Assembly (NCBI GenBank): GCA_964019415.1
Contig: OZ025886.1
Coordinates: forward strand, 6,540,752 to 6,604,751
DNA length: 64,000 nucleotides
Direction: 5' to 3'
From: Ianthella basta
Lineage: Eukaryota > Porifera > Demospongiae > Verongiida > Ianthellidae
The notes under the pieces were generated by a model that saw only the letters and a program-made list of their open reading frames with translations, ran no database searches and had not been told where the DNA came from. Position 1 is the first letter of the stretch. Each line of letters starts with the position of its first letter. The position numbers were made by a program, and so were the translations under genes. Shown here in pieces: positions 11,748 through 32,828 of the stretch.

Positions 11748-12042
11748 TCTGCTCGCGGCGCCGAAATGGGGATTTCCCTTTACAATGTAGCGGGTCACGC
11801 CCACTCTGCTGCTAAAGCCTACCCTTTCTAGATCCATGCATGCACAACTACCTCCACGTGCTGTTATAATTATCAACGTATTGACTGCCTCTTTTGTTCG
11901 CTCTTACTTCATAAAGATACACGTTGGTACCTTACATAACTTAAACAAAGGGGCCGCTGCGCCATCGACACAGCAACAAAACAAAGATGAACTGACAGGG
12001 AAGAAATAAGCATTGATTGGTGGCTAATGTCAATTTCTTCCA

Positions 12043-12159
12043 CTATTCCTCCTTCTTCTTGGGGTTGTTGGCGGCGATGTAATGGTATAGCACCACCAGC
12101 AGGAACAGTGTGACGCCGAGAATGTTCGCAAACATTGCTAATTGCACGTCAGTGACCAT
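12043..12159 (-). CDS. OST4: Oligosaccharyltransferase subunit 4 (38 aa microprotein)
   Basis: Single-span ER membrane microprotein that stabilises the STT3 catalytic subunit of oligosaccharyltransferase during N-glycosylation. It is 38 residues long, matching the family. It starts [16 protein letters not shown], continues with a hydrophobic helix ([11 protein letters not shown]) and ends ANNPKKKEE. The start at 12159 is chosen because it matches the conserved N-terminus. Upstream in-frame codons belong to a probable 5' UTR intron: acceptor TTTCAG near 12183, donor GTGCGT near 12269. Divergent from MED31, 190 bp between start codons. Confidence 0.93.
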   Translation of the reverse strand: MVTDVQLAMFANILGVTLFLLVVLYHYIAANNPKKKEE

Positions 12160-12349
12160 GTTGCTGGCCCGCACCCTAAACCTGAAAGGAAGGGGAGGGG
12201 AGGGGAGGGACATGTTGTATGGGGAGGTACAACAAACCAGAAGAAGGAAATGCGCAAATGCTGAACGCACCAAAGACGATATCTAATCCAAAGTCAGGAG
12301 CACCTTCGTTAGCGTTAGTGCACGTTTCGACTTCGTTTCCCAAAGAAAA

Positions 12350-13396
12350 ATGGCTGCCGTACCGTGGGACGAGCTCCAGTTAGAGCTACCTGAAGGTAAG
12401 ACTGGAGTGTGACTCTATGAACATGTCTAGTGAAAGGGAGATATGTTTAGTGTGTTGTCGTCTTTGGGCAGAGGCAAAGAGTGATCCAGAGAAGTTCAGG
12501 TTTCAAGTTGAGCTGGAATTTGTCCAGTGCCTGGCTAATCCTCAGTATCTGAAGTGTACGTGAAATTAAAGGTATGTGTGTAGTTGCATTGCTGATGCAA
12601 TGATGTGCGTTCTCCTTGCAGTTCTAGCACAACGCGGGTACTTCCGCAAGCCTGAGTTTGTTCACTACCTCAGCTACCTGCAGTACTGGAAGAGGCAGGA
12701 GTATGCCAAGTTCCTCAAGTATGGCACAGTGCAACCCCACAACGTCACCGCCATGCACCCACATGGTGTCTTCCTCCCCCATAGGTACCCCCAGTGCTTG
12801 CACTTCCTCGACCTATTGCAGGAGGAGCCATTTCGCAAAGAGGTTGCTAACGCTCAGTGCGTGAAGTTCATTGAAGAGCAGCAGCTCCTCCACTGGCATC
12901 ACTACACCAAGAAGAGGTCGCTCCTCTCCCAGCAATACCAAAAGAAAGGTAAGTACCTCAGTGAGTATCATTCATTCCAGCTACTGTGTGGTAGTGTCTC
13001 GCTGCTGACGGCTCTTTCTGCCTCGGTTTTTATGATGACATCATCTCTTGGTAGGCGGGGACTAGACACTCTGGGGCAGTGTTCACTGTGTGCTGGCAGT
13101 GGCAGTGGTCCAGCACTCCAGGGTGCATGGGGTGATAGTTAATTGGTTTTGATGTGACATTGCAAAAGGAGGTGTCTCGCCTTCTCACAACAATGCAAGC
13201 CTCCCTTTCACGAGTGATGGTGTCACCCTCATAAAAATGGAGACAGGAATAGCAGTTGACCATGTGATGGTTATGTTTGGGTACTGACTTCAACTTACCC
13301 CCCTCTCACCTCTCACCCACCCACACGCGCACACACGCACACACAAACGCTTCAGCTGCAGATGCAGAAAGTGACCCTCAAAAACAGCAATCGTAG
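12350..13396 (+). CDS. MED31: Mediator complex subunit 31
   Basis: Small conserved subunit of the Mediator middle module (SOH1), bridging regulators and RNA polymerase II. Exons 12350-12395, 12472-12555, 12622-12718, 12785-12948, 13356-13396, 143 residues. The core runs RFQVELEFVQCLANPQYLKF, LAQRGYFRKPEFVHYLSYL, YWKRQEYAKFLKYPQCL and FIEEQQLLHWHHY. Intron 3 (12719-12784) is only 66 nt, a multiple of three without a stop, so an intronless reading would insert 22 spurious residues between FLK and YPQC. The start context AAAATGGCTGCC resembles other promoters in the window. Only 54 bp separate its stop from the YJU2B start. Confidence 0.94.
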
Positions 13397-13450
13397 CTTT
13401 GCATGAATGTGCCCGTGAATATTTAATTGTTACTCGATAATTTATTCAAA

Positions 13451-15651
<2,201 letters not shown>

Positions 15652-15968
15652 CATGCAGAGGGGCCACGAGTGATGTCACCATGGTGACAACAGAGACAGA
15701 CTTCAGTCTACTGTGGCAGTCAGCGCTAACAGTGTTGCTGCATTCAGAACACAATATCGATGTGTTTGTGTTGTCATCTTCCTGGACATCATCATGTGTC
15801 ATTGCCACGTCACATTAATGGCACTTTAACACCTTACATCACATGATAGCATAAGACAGTCACATGATATCATGTGACAGCATGTGACTGTCACATGATG
15901 TCATGTGACAGCATGTGCCAGTCACATGATGTCACATGACAACATGCACTGCAGTGTGTATACAAAAC
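15652..15968. other. Convergent 3' intergenic region rich in CACATGA words
   Basis: Lies between the YJU2B and OGFOD1 stops. From about 15840 to 15945 it is a loose array of TCACATGAT, TCATGTGAC and CAGCATGTGAC palindromic words. No gene seen. Confidence 0.6.
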
Positions 15969-18900
15969 TCAAGGACCCTCAACAGCTGTTTGCTCTCTGT
16001 ACATCACGGAAGCAGTGAAGAAGGGTGAGTCCCTATCGTTAGCCCTGCAATTGATATACTTAAGGAACTTGAGTGTGTCTGTGTCCCTGAAGACGAGGGC
16101 CAGTGCGTTGGGGGAGGGGTGGACTGTTAGCAGCTCCTCGTCCTCGTCCCTGGCAATGTATGAAGTAAACCCTCCATACTCGGGTAACCAGTCTGTGGGT
16201 GTGGTCAGAAGCAAACCAGTAGCTTGTATCTACTGAACATGCACAGTTAAGTGTGTACACCAAGCACATGACTGCATCATGGTAAGCACATGACTGCATC
16301 ATGGTAAGCACATGACTGCATCATGGTAAGCACATGACTGCATCATGGTAAGCACATGACTGCATCATGGTAAGCACATGACTGCATCATGGTAAGCACA
16401 TGACTGCATCATGGTAAGCACATGACTGCATCATGGCAAGCACATGACTGCATCATGGTAAGCGCATAACTGCATCATGGTAAGCACATGACTGCATCAC
16501 GGTATGCACATGACTGCATCATGGTAAGCACATGACTGCATCACGGTAAGCACATGACTGCATCACGGTATGCACATGACTGCATCATGGTAAGCACATG
16601 ACTGCATCACGGTATGCACATGACTGCATCATGGTAAGCACATGACTGCATCACGGTAAGCACATGACTGCATCACGGTATGCACATGACTGCATCACGG
16701 TAAGCACATGACTGCATCACGGTAAGCACATGACTGCATCACGGTATGCACATGACTGCATCACGGTAAGCACATGACTGCATCACTGCATCATGGTATG
16801 CACATGACTGCATCACTGCATCATGGTAAGCACATGACTGCATCACTGCATCATGGTAAGCACATGACAGCATCATGGTAAGTCGTGCACAAGTCAGTGA
16901 ACCAAAGGTGACATGGAGGACAAGCACATGACTGCATGCATGCTGTGCCCTGTGGCCAACCTTCTGCTCTGAAGTAGAGAAGGGCGTCCAGCGTGTGCTG
17001 GTTAGTGTCTCCGTCACTGTCGTGCACCAGTGTGTAGTCTCCAGGCTGCATCCTCTGCACACCTCCACTGCACAGTGCGGTCACCACAGTGTCATCATCA
17101 GTGGGGGAGGGACCAGCAGACACACCTCCCTCCTCCCCTGCCACACCCCCTTGGACCAGCTCCACCCCTGTCAGGTGTGTGAGCAGGAAGCAGAACGGCT
17201 CAGAACGAAGGAACTGGAGGCACTCGGCAGCTAACGGAGGGAGCGAGCCAGGGTCCGCTTGGTGGAGGGACCTGGCAGCAGGTGATGTAACAATGTGATA
17301 TGTGCTGTAGTGTGACGACATGTGACTGTCACGTGCTAAGCCTACCTCTTGTTCGGAGGACCATGGTGGTTCCATTTGATGCCCGCTACCTCCAGGGCCT
17401 CGCACACAGCCTTATACTTGTCCTCCTGGAGCACCACAACAGGACCAGCTGTAACACCTCAGAGACACAGTTCAGTACGCAAGCACTCACAAGGAAAAAG
17501 TCGTCCAACTTCACTTGAGACTCCTCCTCAAATTGTTCCCTAATTTGACTGCCCACTCCCACATCTAAATAAAAGGGATTCACCCATTCTGCCAGCACTC
17601 CTACCTACACACACAAAACCAATGCACATTGACTGACAGCAAAGGTCACACATGCAGTGCGATATAACACTACGCCCACACACATCTAGGGGTACAGGAG
17701 GGGAGAACACAGGAAACTCCTCTTGTGCCTCTGGGTACTCCAATGGTGGGCCGTGGAACCACCCAGCAATGGACAGACGTGTCTGTGACCCCGACAGGAC
17801 CTCTGCTACACGGTGGAAGGAGACAGGGGAGACTTCAAAGAAGATAAAACTGTTCCACTTTGGGAGGAGTGACTGGACCACCCTGTCCGGCTGCTGCTGT
17901 GCTGCAGGGAGGGGAGGGGAGTAGGGTGAGGGGGTGGGGTGGGTGGGGTACCACTGTAGGGAGGTGTGTGTGGTGTGGGGGCGGGGGGTGGGGTACCATT
18001 ACAGGGAGGTGTGTGGGGGGTGGGGTACCACTGTAGTTACCGTCAGTGCTGTAGAGGTCCAAAGTTCCCCCATCCTCCTCCGACCAGGTGGGTGGGACCA
18101 GGTAGTAAATGAAAGCAACACGCCTTCCTTCCAACTGGTCATCGTGGCACAGCAGTGTGTCTGCAAGCAAGCAGTGCTGGTGGGTTGAGGGGTGTGGGTT
18201 AGTGTGCGGAGTGGTGTGAGTTAGTGTGGGTTAATGTGCGGAGTGGTGTGAGTGGTGTGGGTTAATGTGCGAAGTGGTGTGGGTTAATGTGCGGAGTGGT
18301 GTGAGTTAGTGTGGGTTAATGTGCGGAGTGGTGTGAGTTAGTGTGGGTTAATGTGCGGAGTGGTGTGGGTTAATGTGCGAAGTGGTGTGGGTTAATGTGC
18401 GGAGTGGTGTGAGTTAGTGTGGGTTAATGTGCGGAGGGGTGTGAGTTAGTGTGGGTTAATGTGCGGAGTGGTGTGAGTGGTGTGGGTTAATGTGCGGAGT
18501 GGTGTGAGTTAGTGTGGGTTAATGTGCGGAGTGGTGTGAGTGGTGTGGGTTAATGTGCGGAGTGGTGTGAGTTAGTGTGGGTTAATGTGCGGAGTGGTGT
18601 GAGTTTTTGTGGGTTAATGTGCGGAGTGGTGTGAGTTAGTGTGGGTTAATGTGCGGAGTGGTGTGAGTTAGTGTGGGTTAATGTGCGGAGTGGTGTGAGT
18701 GGTGTGGGTTAATGTGCGGAGAGGTGTGAGTGGTGTGGGTTAATGTGCGGAGTGGTGTGAATGGTGTAAGAGGGTATATGTGTTGAACACTAGAGGATGT
18801 GTTGGTGGTTGATTCGACTGGTGGGCAAGGTGGACCTGCTTTGATGTGGTTAGTACATACCTGTGTATTCGTACTTAGCACAAGTAGCATCCACAGAGTC

Positions 18901-19886
18901 ATTCAGGGGAATTCCTGTGATGTCACTCACTAGGGAAAGACCCTGTGAAGCTAACAGGTCTCTGTATGCAAGTACATACATTGACAAACACAACACACAC
19001 TGAAAGGTGAAACACACATACACACACACAGTGAAAGGTGAAACACAAACATACACACAGTGAAAGGTGAAACACACACACACACATACACACAGTGAAA
19101 GCAGCAATGTTTGTGTGTGTCACTCCACCTCAGAGCCCTGATGTGTGGAGCAGTGCATCCTTGTAGGTCAGCTGACTGCACATAGAATAAATACGTTCAA
19201 CAGAATAGCTACTTCACATACAATCTCAAGGAACAGAGCACACATACCCCCCACACACGTGCCCCTCCCCCTGCATGCCCCTCCCCTCACATGCCACTCC
19301 CCTTGCATGCCCCCACCCCCACACAGCACACCTGACTGAACTGGTACAGGTCGTTGTTCTTGGGATGAAACTTTAGCTTCAAAAGCTCCTCCCTCAACTC
19401 CTCTAAACCACCCTCTTTGGCTGGCACCAGAAAATCTGGCAACACACAGCACCTAAAAGGGCTTCCTAGGACGTGCCCACCACTGGAGGCTAGGTGACGG
19501 GTAACATGTAGGGGAGGGGCCGGGGGAGGGGCCGGGGGAGGGGCAACATGTGCTGAGATGCACCAGCTACAATGCATGACATGCGTACATACCATTTACG
19601 TAGCCACTTCCCTCCCTGCGGGGGTGGGCGGGGTAGGCAGAACTGATCATGAGTACTCAATATGCACGTGCATTACGTCACATTCCAAGACGGCATTGTG
19701 GATAGCAGCAATGCGGTAAGGACACGAACACAGGCCAACGCACCTCCAGCAACTGCTAAGTAGTCTCTTGACCTCTTCACTCAGGAAAGCCTGGTTCAGA
19801 GCCAGCCTCTCCTCTGCCATCTTCCCCTTCTTGGCGGCAGGCACCTTCCCTTTGTCACTAGCTAGAGCAGATCTCTTTCGCTCCAT
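15969..19886 (-). CDS. OGFOD1: 2-oxoglutarate/Fe(II) prolyl 3-hydroxylase OGFOD1 (Tpa1 family)
   Basis: Dioxygenase that hydroxylates a proline of ribosomal protein uS12 (RPS23), linking oxygen to translation accuracy. The first exon runs from 19886 to 19744 ([14 protein letters not shown]). Later exons carry [12 protein letters not shown] (19452-19332), [35 protein letters not shown] and the catalytic domain. Iron ligands are visible: His and Asp in [12 protein letters not shown], and the distal His in [29 protein letters not shown] and the C-terminal half-domain ([21 protein letters not shown]) match the two-domain architecture of human OGFOD1. Two introns hold large arrays (16257-16870 and 18190-18770). 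Divergent from ATG4 with 72 bp between starts. Confidence 0.94.
16257..16872 (+). repeat. 22-bp tandem array, about 28 copies, OGFOD1 last intron
   Basis: Unit GCACATGACTGCATCATGGT plus AA. Each copy contains CACATGAC, the same word dispersed elsewhere in the window. The last few copies have an expanded CTGCATCA sub-repeat. Confidence 0.95.
18190..18770 (+). repeat. Composite TGTGGGTTAATGTGCGGAG array, OGFOD1 intron
   Basis: Alternation of GTGGGTTAATGTGCGGAGTG with GTGTGAGTTAGT or GTGTGAGTG segments, a higher-order minisatellite inside the intron upstream (right) of the iron-ligand exon. Confidence 0.9.
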
Positions 19887-19958
19887 TATGCAACTATTTA
19901 TACGTGGAACCTAGGCATAGTTACGTACATCAGTGACTTACAGACATAAGTCAGGAAA

Positions 19959-22377
19959 ATGGCTGCGCTACCGCCGGATACTCCGGTGGAGGAAAAGTCG
20001 CCGAGTCAGCCGAGGCGGACTCCCGGGCGACGTTACAGCTTCAACAAACAAGGAACATGGAAGGACACGCTAGTGACCACGTACTACGCCTTTAAGACAA
20101 GTGAATTTAGTTGCCCCACCGCCTGCAAGCGGTGGAGTCATTAATGCACAGTCTCTCTGTTGTCAGCTACCAACTGACAGTGAACAAGTGACGCAGTGTC
20201 CCGCGTCCACATCCGCCATGTTCTCGTGAACTAGCTACCCACAGCTTGTGCTTGGCATGAGATAGTTGTTTGCATTTATACTATCAGCTCATGTGCACGT
20301 GTGTGCGTGCGTACATGTGTGTGTTCTGTGTGCATGTAGAAGTGGCGAGCAAGTCTGTGGAGTTGGACCAGTCTGTAGATGCGTGCTTGTTGGGTCAGTT
20401 GTACATTCGCGGCAGTGAGAAGAGAAGGCAAGGCCAACAGCAGCAGTCAGACAAGGACTCCCACCCACCTCACGTGGTGGACCTTCTGGCTGACTGCCAC
20501 TCTGTCATCTGGATGACATACAGGTGGGCGGGGTCTCTTGTGGGCGGGGCTGCTGTGGTGTGTAATGTGGTTGCCTTGTCCTGCCCTCCTCACTAGGTCC
20601 AGTTTCTCTGCTATCCCTGGCACTGTCATGACGACGGACTGCGGCTGGGGCTGCATGGTGCGGAGCGGGCAGATGATACTCGCTAATGCATTGAATATCC
20701 ACCTACTAGGAAGAGGTGCGATATGATTGGTGCACGCAGTCGCATGACTTCCGTGTGACCCCTTTGTGCCCTTGTTTCAGGCTGGCGGTTGGAGGATGCC
20801 TCCCATGAGACAATGGCTGTCCACAGCAACATCCTGTCATGGTTCAGGGATGATGAAGCCAGTCCTTTCTCCCTTCACAACCTCATGAAAGTGGCCAGGG
20901 AGCATGGCAACGAACCTGGACAATGGTTTGGACCTTCACAAGTGGCTGTCATGATCAGGTAAATCTGTATTGATGTGACCCCTTCCACCTCCTCTGTGAC
21001 CCCTCCCACCTCCCCTGTGACTCTTCCCACCTCCCCTGTGACCCCTTCCACCTCCCTTTGTGACCCCTCCCACCTCTCCTGTGACCCCCACCTCCCCTGT
21101 GACCCCTCCCACCTCCCCTTTGTGTAGAGATGCCGTGAACTGTGCCCGGCCGAAGCTGAGGGAGCTCTCCTCCTTCTCAGTCCACCTTGCCACAGACTGC
21201 ACCGTGTACAAGGAGGACGTTGAAGCACTTTTTGCCCGAGGGGCAGGGTCCACAGAGGGTGGAGCCCCAGAGCAGCACTCAGTGATGGTCCTCATTCCCA
21301 TTCGCCTGGGAGTGGACAAGGTCAACCCCATCTACATTGACAACATCAAGTACCTGCTCTCCATGAAGCAGACGGTGGGCATCATTGGGGGAAAACCAAA
21401 GCACTCACTCTACTTTGTTGGCTATCAAGGTGAGTGGTTGTCATCTTGTCACATTGATCTATTTGTCAATCTGTCATCCCATTCATCACCTTGTCAACTC
21501 TTGTTTGGCACTCTGTGTTTGTCATTCCCCCCCAGAGGATGATCTGATCTACCTGGACCCCCACCACCCTCAGGCAGTGGTGGAGCAGACAGACAGTGGG
21601 AAGGGGATTGATGTGCAGGTGTGAGGGGTGGGGTTGGGTGGGGTGGTGTGAGTGTGGCTTGTAACAGTGTTTTCATTGCTGGTTCAGTTATTTATGCTAA
21701 TTCACAGAAAGAATTTGACAATTAGAAAATTGAGGATGACGAAAATTGCTTCCAACTATTCTTTGTCGCCACTGTCACTAGTCTTGTGTAGCCCGGACCA
21801 CCTCTCCCCCTGATTTATATTCTGATGTCATTGTGTGCACTAGCCGACACACGTAGGAAGTGGTCCTGACACCGCCCACTGACTGCAGTGCTCTGCTCTC
21901 TTGTGTGCCCCGCAGTCCTACCACTGCCACACACCAAGGAAGCTGGCTGCCACCAAAATGGACCCCTCCTGTACCTTTGGAGTGTACTGTAAAGACCTGG
22001 ATGACTTCAGGAAATTCTGTGACGAAGCAGAGAAGGTGCCGACAGTTGCAGGCACACAGCAACCTGTAGACAACCTGTGTGTGCGCGCGCGTGTGTGTGC
22101 GTGTGCGTGTGCATGTGTGTAGTGTGTCGCTGTCTCCCGTATGGTGCAGGCCAATGCTCCGCAGAAACAGAAGTGGCGATTTCCTTTCTTTGCTTTTGTG
22201 AGGAGCCGCTCTCAGATGCCCTACCAGACCAGTGGAGGGTGCCACACCCCCCCCGACTACGACTCCAGCCGCTCCTTGCACTGTGACAGACCAGCTGAAG
22301 CGTCTCCTCATACAGAGGATGTGGAACTGGACGGCCATGGTGGATTTGTGCTTGTCACCTCTTCCCCACCATCATAG
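19959..22377 (+). CDS. ATG4: Autophagy cysteine protease ATG4 (ATG4C/D-like)
   Basis: C54-family protease that processes and delipidates ATG8/LC3/GABARAP during autophagosome formation. Exons 19959-20100, 20340-20523, 20597-20715, 20781-20958, 21128-21429, 21536-21618, 21916-22035, 22150-22377; 451 residues. The nucleophile is the first Cys of TDCGWGCMVRSGQM. The Asp/His pair is in IYLDPHHPQ. Conserved surroundings are VGIIGGKPKHSLYFVGYQ and KMDPSCTFGVYCKDLDDF. CTVYKEDV and the extended loop before it resemble ATG4C/D more than ATG4A/B. The start context AAAATGGCTGCG sits 72 bp from the divergent OGFOD1 start. An ATTAAA polyadenylation signal is at 22565-22570. Confidence 0.95.
20960..21122 (+). 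repeat. CCTGTGACCCCTCCCACCTC array, ATG4 intron 4
   Basis: About eight imperfect ~20-bp pyrimidine-rich units filling the intron between exons ending at 20958 and starting at 21128. Confidence 0.85.
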
Positions 22378-22610
22378 TCCTGCAACCACACCATGTGTCA
22401 CATGATAGTCATGTGATGTGTGTGTATTTCTCAAGTTAATTTATATTGCATGGTTTTGTTTATGTTATGGATTCACATTTTGATTCTGTTTGTTTGTTTG
22501 TTTGTTTGTTGGTGCATTGTGTTATGTCTCCAACCTTACATACAATGACAAGACATTCTTTGATATTAAAGTGAAGTGTACAGTGATTAGTAGAGAAGGT
22601 GCTTTGGATG

Positions 22611-22875
22611 TTATGACATGACCATACTGCCCAGCCTCTCGGCCATCCCCTCAGTCTCATCGTCTGTCATGAACTCTGATAAGGTGATGGCATTGGCAAT
22701 GGCAATAGTGTGATACAGGTGGGTGGAGTCCAGCCAAATTCGGCCGTTCATTCCAGGAACAATCTCAAACTTAAAGCCATGTTTCCTCAAAGCTTCCAGC
22801 ACAGGACAAGTCGTTTCAAACAACCTGTAACACACATGGCAATACCAGATATAACAGTGTGTGTGTGTATGTGTG

Positions 22876-22948
<73 letters not shown>

Positions 22949-23689
22949 TTGCTCACTTCCTGCAGAGGCCGAGGCTGCAGGTCAGCATGAAGGCATTGGG
23001 GGAGTCCCTCAGGGGGCCCAGCCCCTTGCCCCGCCCTCCATTGTCTACACACTGGAGCTCAGGCTCAACGTCTGCACTTGCCTCACTCACACAAGAATAC
23101 ACCAGATCACCAACCTGGGGACAAGGGTCACATGACAGTCACATGATGGCATCCCTTGGTTCTCATTACTATAGCATGCCCCCACCCCTCTGTACACGTG
23201 TGTGTGGTGTGGAGTGCACTGCTACACCTGCAGGTTAGGCTTGTTCCTCTTGGTGGCTCCCTCAAAGGAGAGCTCTGGGAGGGAGGCTGGAGAGTGGGCA
23301 CCAATGTCCACACGGTACTGCTTAGCTCCTCCCTGCACTATGACGCCCACCACACGCTCCCCCTTGGCAGGAACATACTGCAGTAGTGGGGGCACAGTCA
23401 GGTACCATTGCAGGCAGTCTGACCGCTAGACCTAACCTCTCCAGCCAGACTACAGTGAGAGGCTGCATGATATGAACTTGCACCAACTGGGATGTCACGT
23501 GACTCCACCCACCCGCCTATTATTGCAGTCTATCCAGCAGATTTTCTCGTTCCTCTGCTTCAGCACTCCCGCGCGGTAAGCCGTTACGCCTCCATCCTTG
23601 TCCGCCCTTAGGCCCGGCCCTAGTCTGGCGCCGCTCGGGACGACTGCTACCAGGGAGTCGCCTGGGAGACACACACGACCACTCTCCAT
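22611..23689 (-). CDS. EXOSC3: Exosome complex component RRP40
   Basis: S1/KH cap subunit of the RNA exosome, needed for 3' processing and decay of RNA. Exons on the minus strand: 23689-23513, 23377-23228, 23114-22957, 22824-22611; 232 residues. The N-terminal part carries GDSLVAVVPSGARLGPGL. The S1 region follows (YVPAKGERVVGVIVQ, YRVDIGAHSPASLPELSFEG, KRNKPNLQVGDLVYS). The KH region contains VPGMNGRIWLDS, matching the conserved GMNGRIW of the RRP40 family. Intron 3 carries a long GT microsatellite (CA in the gene's sense). Divergent from OSBPL9, 111 bp between starts, and convergent with ATG4. Confidence 0.94.
22858..22947 (+). repeat. (GT)n microsatellite, EXOSC3 intron 3
   Basis: Pure GT run on the plus strand, so CA in the sense of the gene. 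Confidence 0.95.
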
Positions 23690-23800
23690 ATAGCCTTTTA
23701 TACACGATATACAGGCATAGCTACGAACACATAGTGCATGCTGTTCACTTCCTACTACTGAAGTGGTCCTGTCTACATGGTCTAGCGTCTAGCGAGGGGT

Positions 23801-31468
<7,668 letters not shown>

Positions 31469-31760
31469 CATGACAAGTATTATATTTTTAACTAGTCAGT
31501 GAATATTGGTAATTATCATACATGATAAGTACAGTAATGGATGCCAACACAGTGCACAGTTCACACGACCACCTCCACCTCTGGCCAGGTGGGTGGGTGG
31601 ATAAATTTGCAAGAGGATAGTTGTCTGCATGTCCGTCACAAGCACTGATGAAAACTATTAAACCATTAAATTTTCATATATAGCTATAGACAAAATAAAA
31701 ATAAAAGTGTCACTATTTATAGACATGGCTGGAAAACTTGTGTACTGTCCGCTAGACGTC

Positions 31761-32423
31761 CTATAGATAGAGATTGCAGCCCCGTCCGTCCACCCGTACG
31801 TTGAGGGCGAAGATGATCAGGTCCGCCAGCCACCAGGCGAACAGCAGACAGGAGAAGAACGCGTTGAACCCGCAGCAGAATACACAGGCCTTGGTCGCTT
31901 TGTTGTCTTCGTCTCGGTTGATGCACCGCTCCGAACAGGAGCCTATTTGGAACACGCAGGCGATGAGGCCGATGAGGAGTTGGGGAATGGCCAGATCGAA
32001 GCGCTCGATGTAGAAGTTGCCGGCGCCAAAATTGATGAGGAACACTGAGAGGAGGATGGCGGTGAGGCGGGAGAAACGCCCCTGCACACAGTTGGGTGGG
32101 TTGTAGGTGAAGCAGCAGTCGTGGTCGGGGCCCATCCACGCACCCCGCTGGCACAGGGAAGTACTCTGTCTGTTAATGCAAATCTCAAAGCCCTCGCTTG
32201 TCGAGTTGGCGAGCTCAAAGCATCGCGAGACGTTGTTGCTTGGATCCGAGGTGAGCACACACGCACACATCCCCTCCTCGCAGACCCCCACTCCAGTCAC
32301 CGTCGAGCATGCAGTCTCATTGGTACATCCCTGAAGCTGTGCCGAGCCCAGGGCCGCCGCAGCGCTCACCAGCACACACACGAATGCATTCATCCTCGTC
32401 ATCCTCTTTACAATAAGCGCCAC
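31761..32423 (-). CDS. TM2-domain membrane protein, single exon
   Basis: A 220-residue protein from one uninterrupted frame, unusual among these intron-rich genes. The region from the second or third Met (MNAFVCVLVSAAAALGSAQ) looks like a signal peptide. Next come a Cys-rich ectodomain with several N-glycosylation sequons, and a TM2 domain: a hydrophobic helix (LTAILLSVFLINFGAGNFY), a short polar turn, and a second helix (IPQLLIGLIACVFQIG). Two more hydrophobic segments (VFCCGFNAFFSCLLFAWWLA, LIIFALNV) follow. The family role is poorly defined. It lacks the DRF motif of metazoan TM2D1-3, so an ordinary TM2D orthologue is not claimed. The start could be 32423 or about 30 bases downstream. Confidence 0.75.
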   Translation of the reverse strand: MALIVKRMTRMNAFVCVLVSAAAALGSAQLQGCTNETACSTVTGVGVCEEGMCACVLTSDPSNNVSRCFELANSTSEGFEICINRQSTSLCQRGAWMGPDHDCCFTYNPPNCVQGRFSRLTAILLSVFLINFGAGNFYIERFDLAIPQLLIGLIACVFQIGSCSERCINRDEDNKATKACVFCCGFNAFFSCLLFAWWLADLIIFALNVRVDGRGCNLYL

Positions 32424-32828
32424 TGGGCGATAAGGATAGTCGCATCCCTATACTTGAAACGGTTTGTCATGCCTATTATATTTTGTACCATCAGCAACAT
32501 ACCATGGGTGTATATAGGTGGGCTTGAGCCCCCTTGGATTGAAGTGAGGGGGGCTCAGCCTTCCTTAGAAAATTAGCTGTACAGCCTATATTTGACTCAA
32601 TTATTGCAGAGCCGAGGCTAACCACTTAGCAGATGCATTTTGGTATCAATGGGTAATGATCAGATTGATTTAACTGGGCCACCCACAGGCTTGATCATCG
32701 GACCTTGAAGTTGATTCAGCACCCCTAACTTGAACCATCTTCCTACACTACTGCATACGCTGGTGGGATCAAATTCCAAATTGAGAATAATTAATGAAAT
32801 AATTAACATGTACACAGATACAGTGGAG
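32424..32828. other. Intergenic, AT-richer than surroundings
   Basis: Lies between the TM2-protein start and the SLC30A7 stop. Nothing recognisable as a gene or repeat array. Confidence 0.5.

Noticed and set aside
12719..12784. Reading MED31 as one exon with an extra 22-residue insert
   Set aside because: The segment has a GTATGG donor and ATAG acceptor; removing it restores the conserved FLKYPQC join with correct phase.
15838..15950. The CACATGA-rich block as an origin or telomere-like array
   Set aside because: Units are irregular and the same words occur singly across the window, so no specific function is supported.
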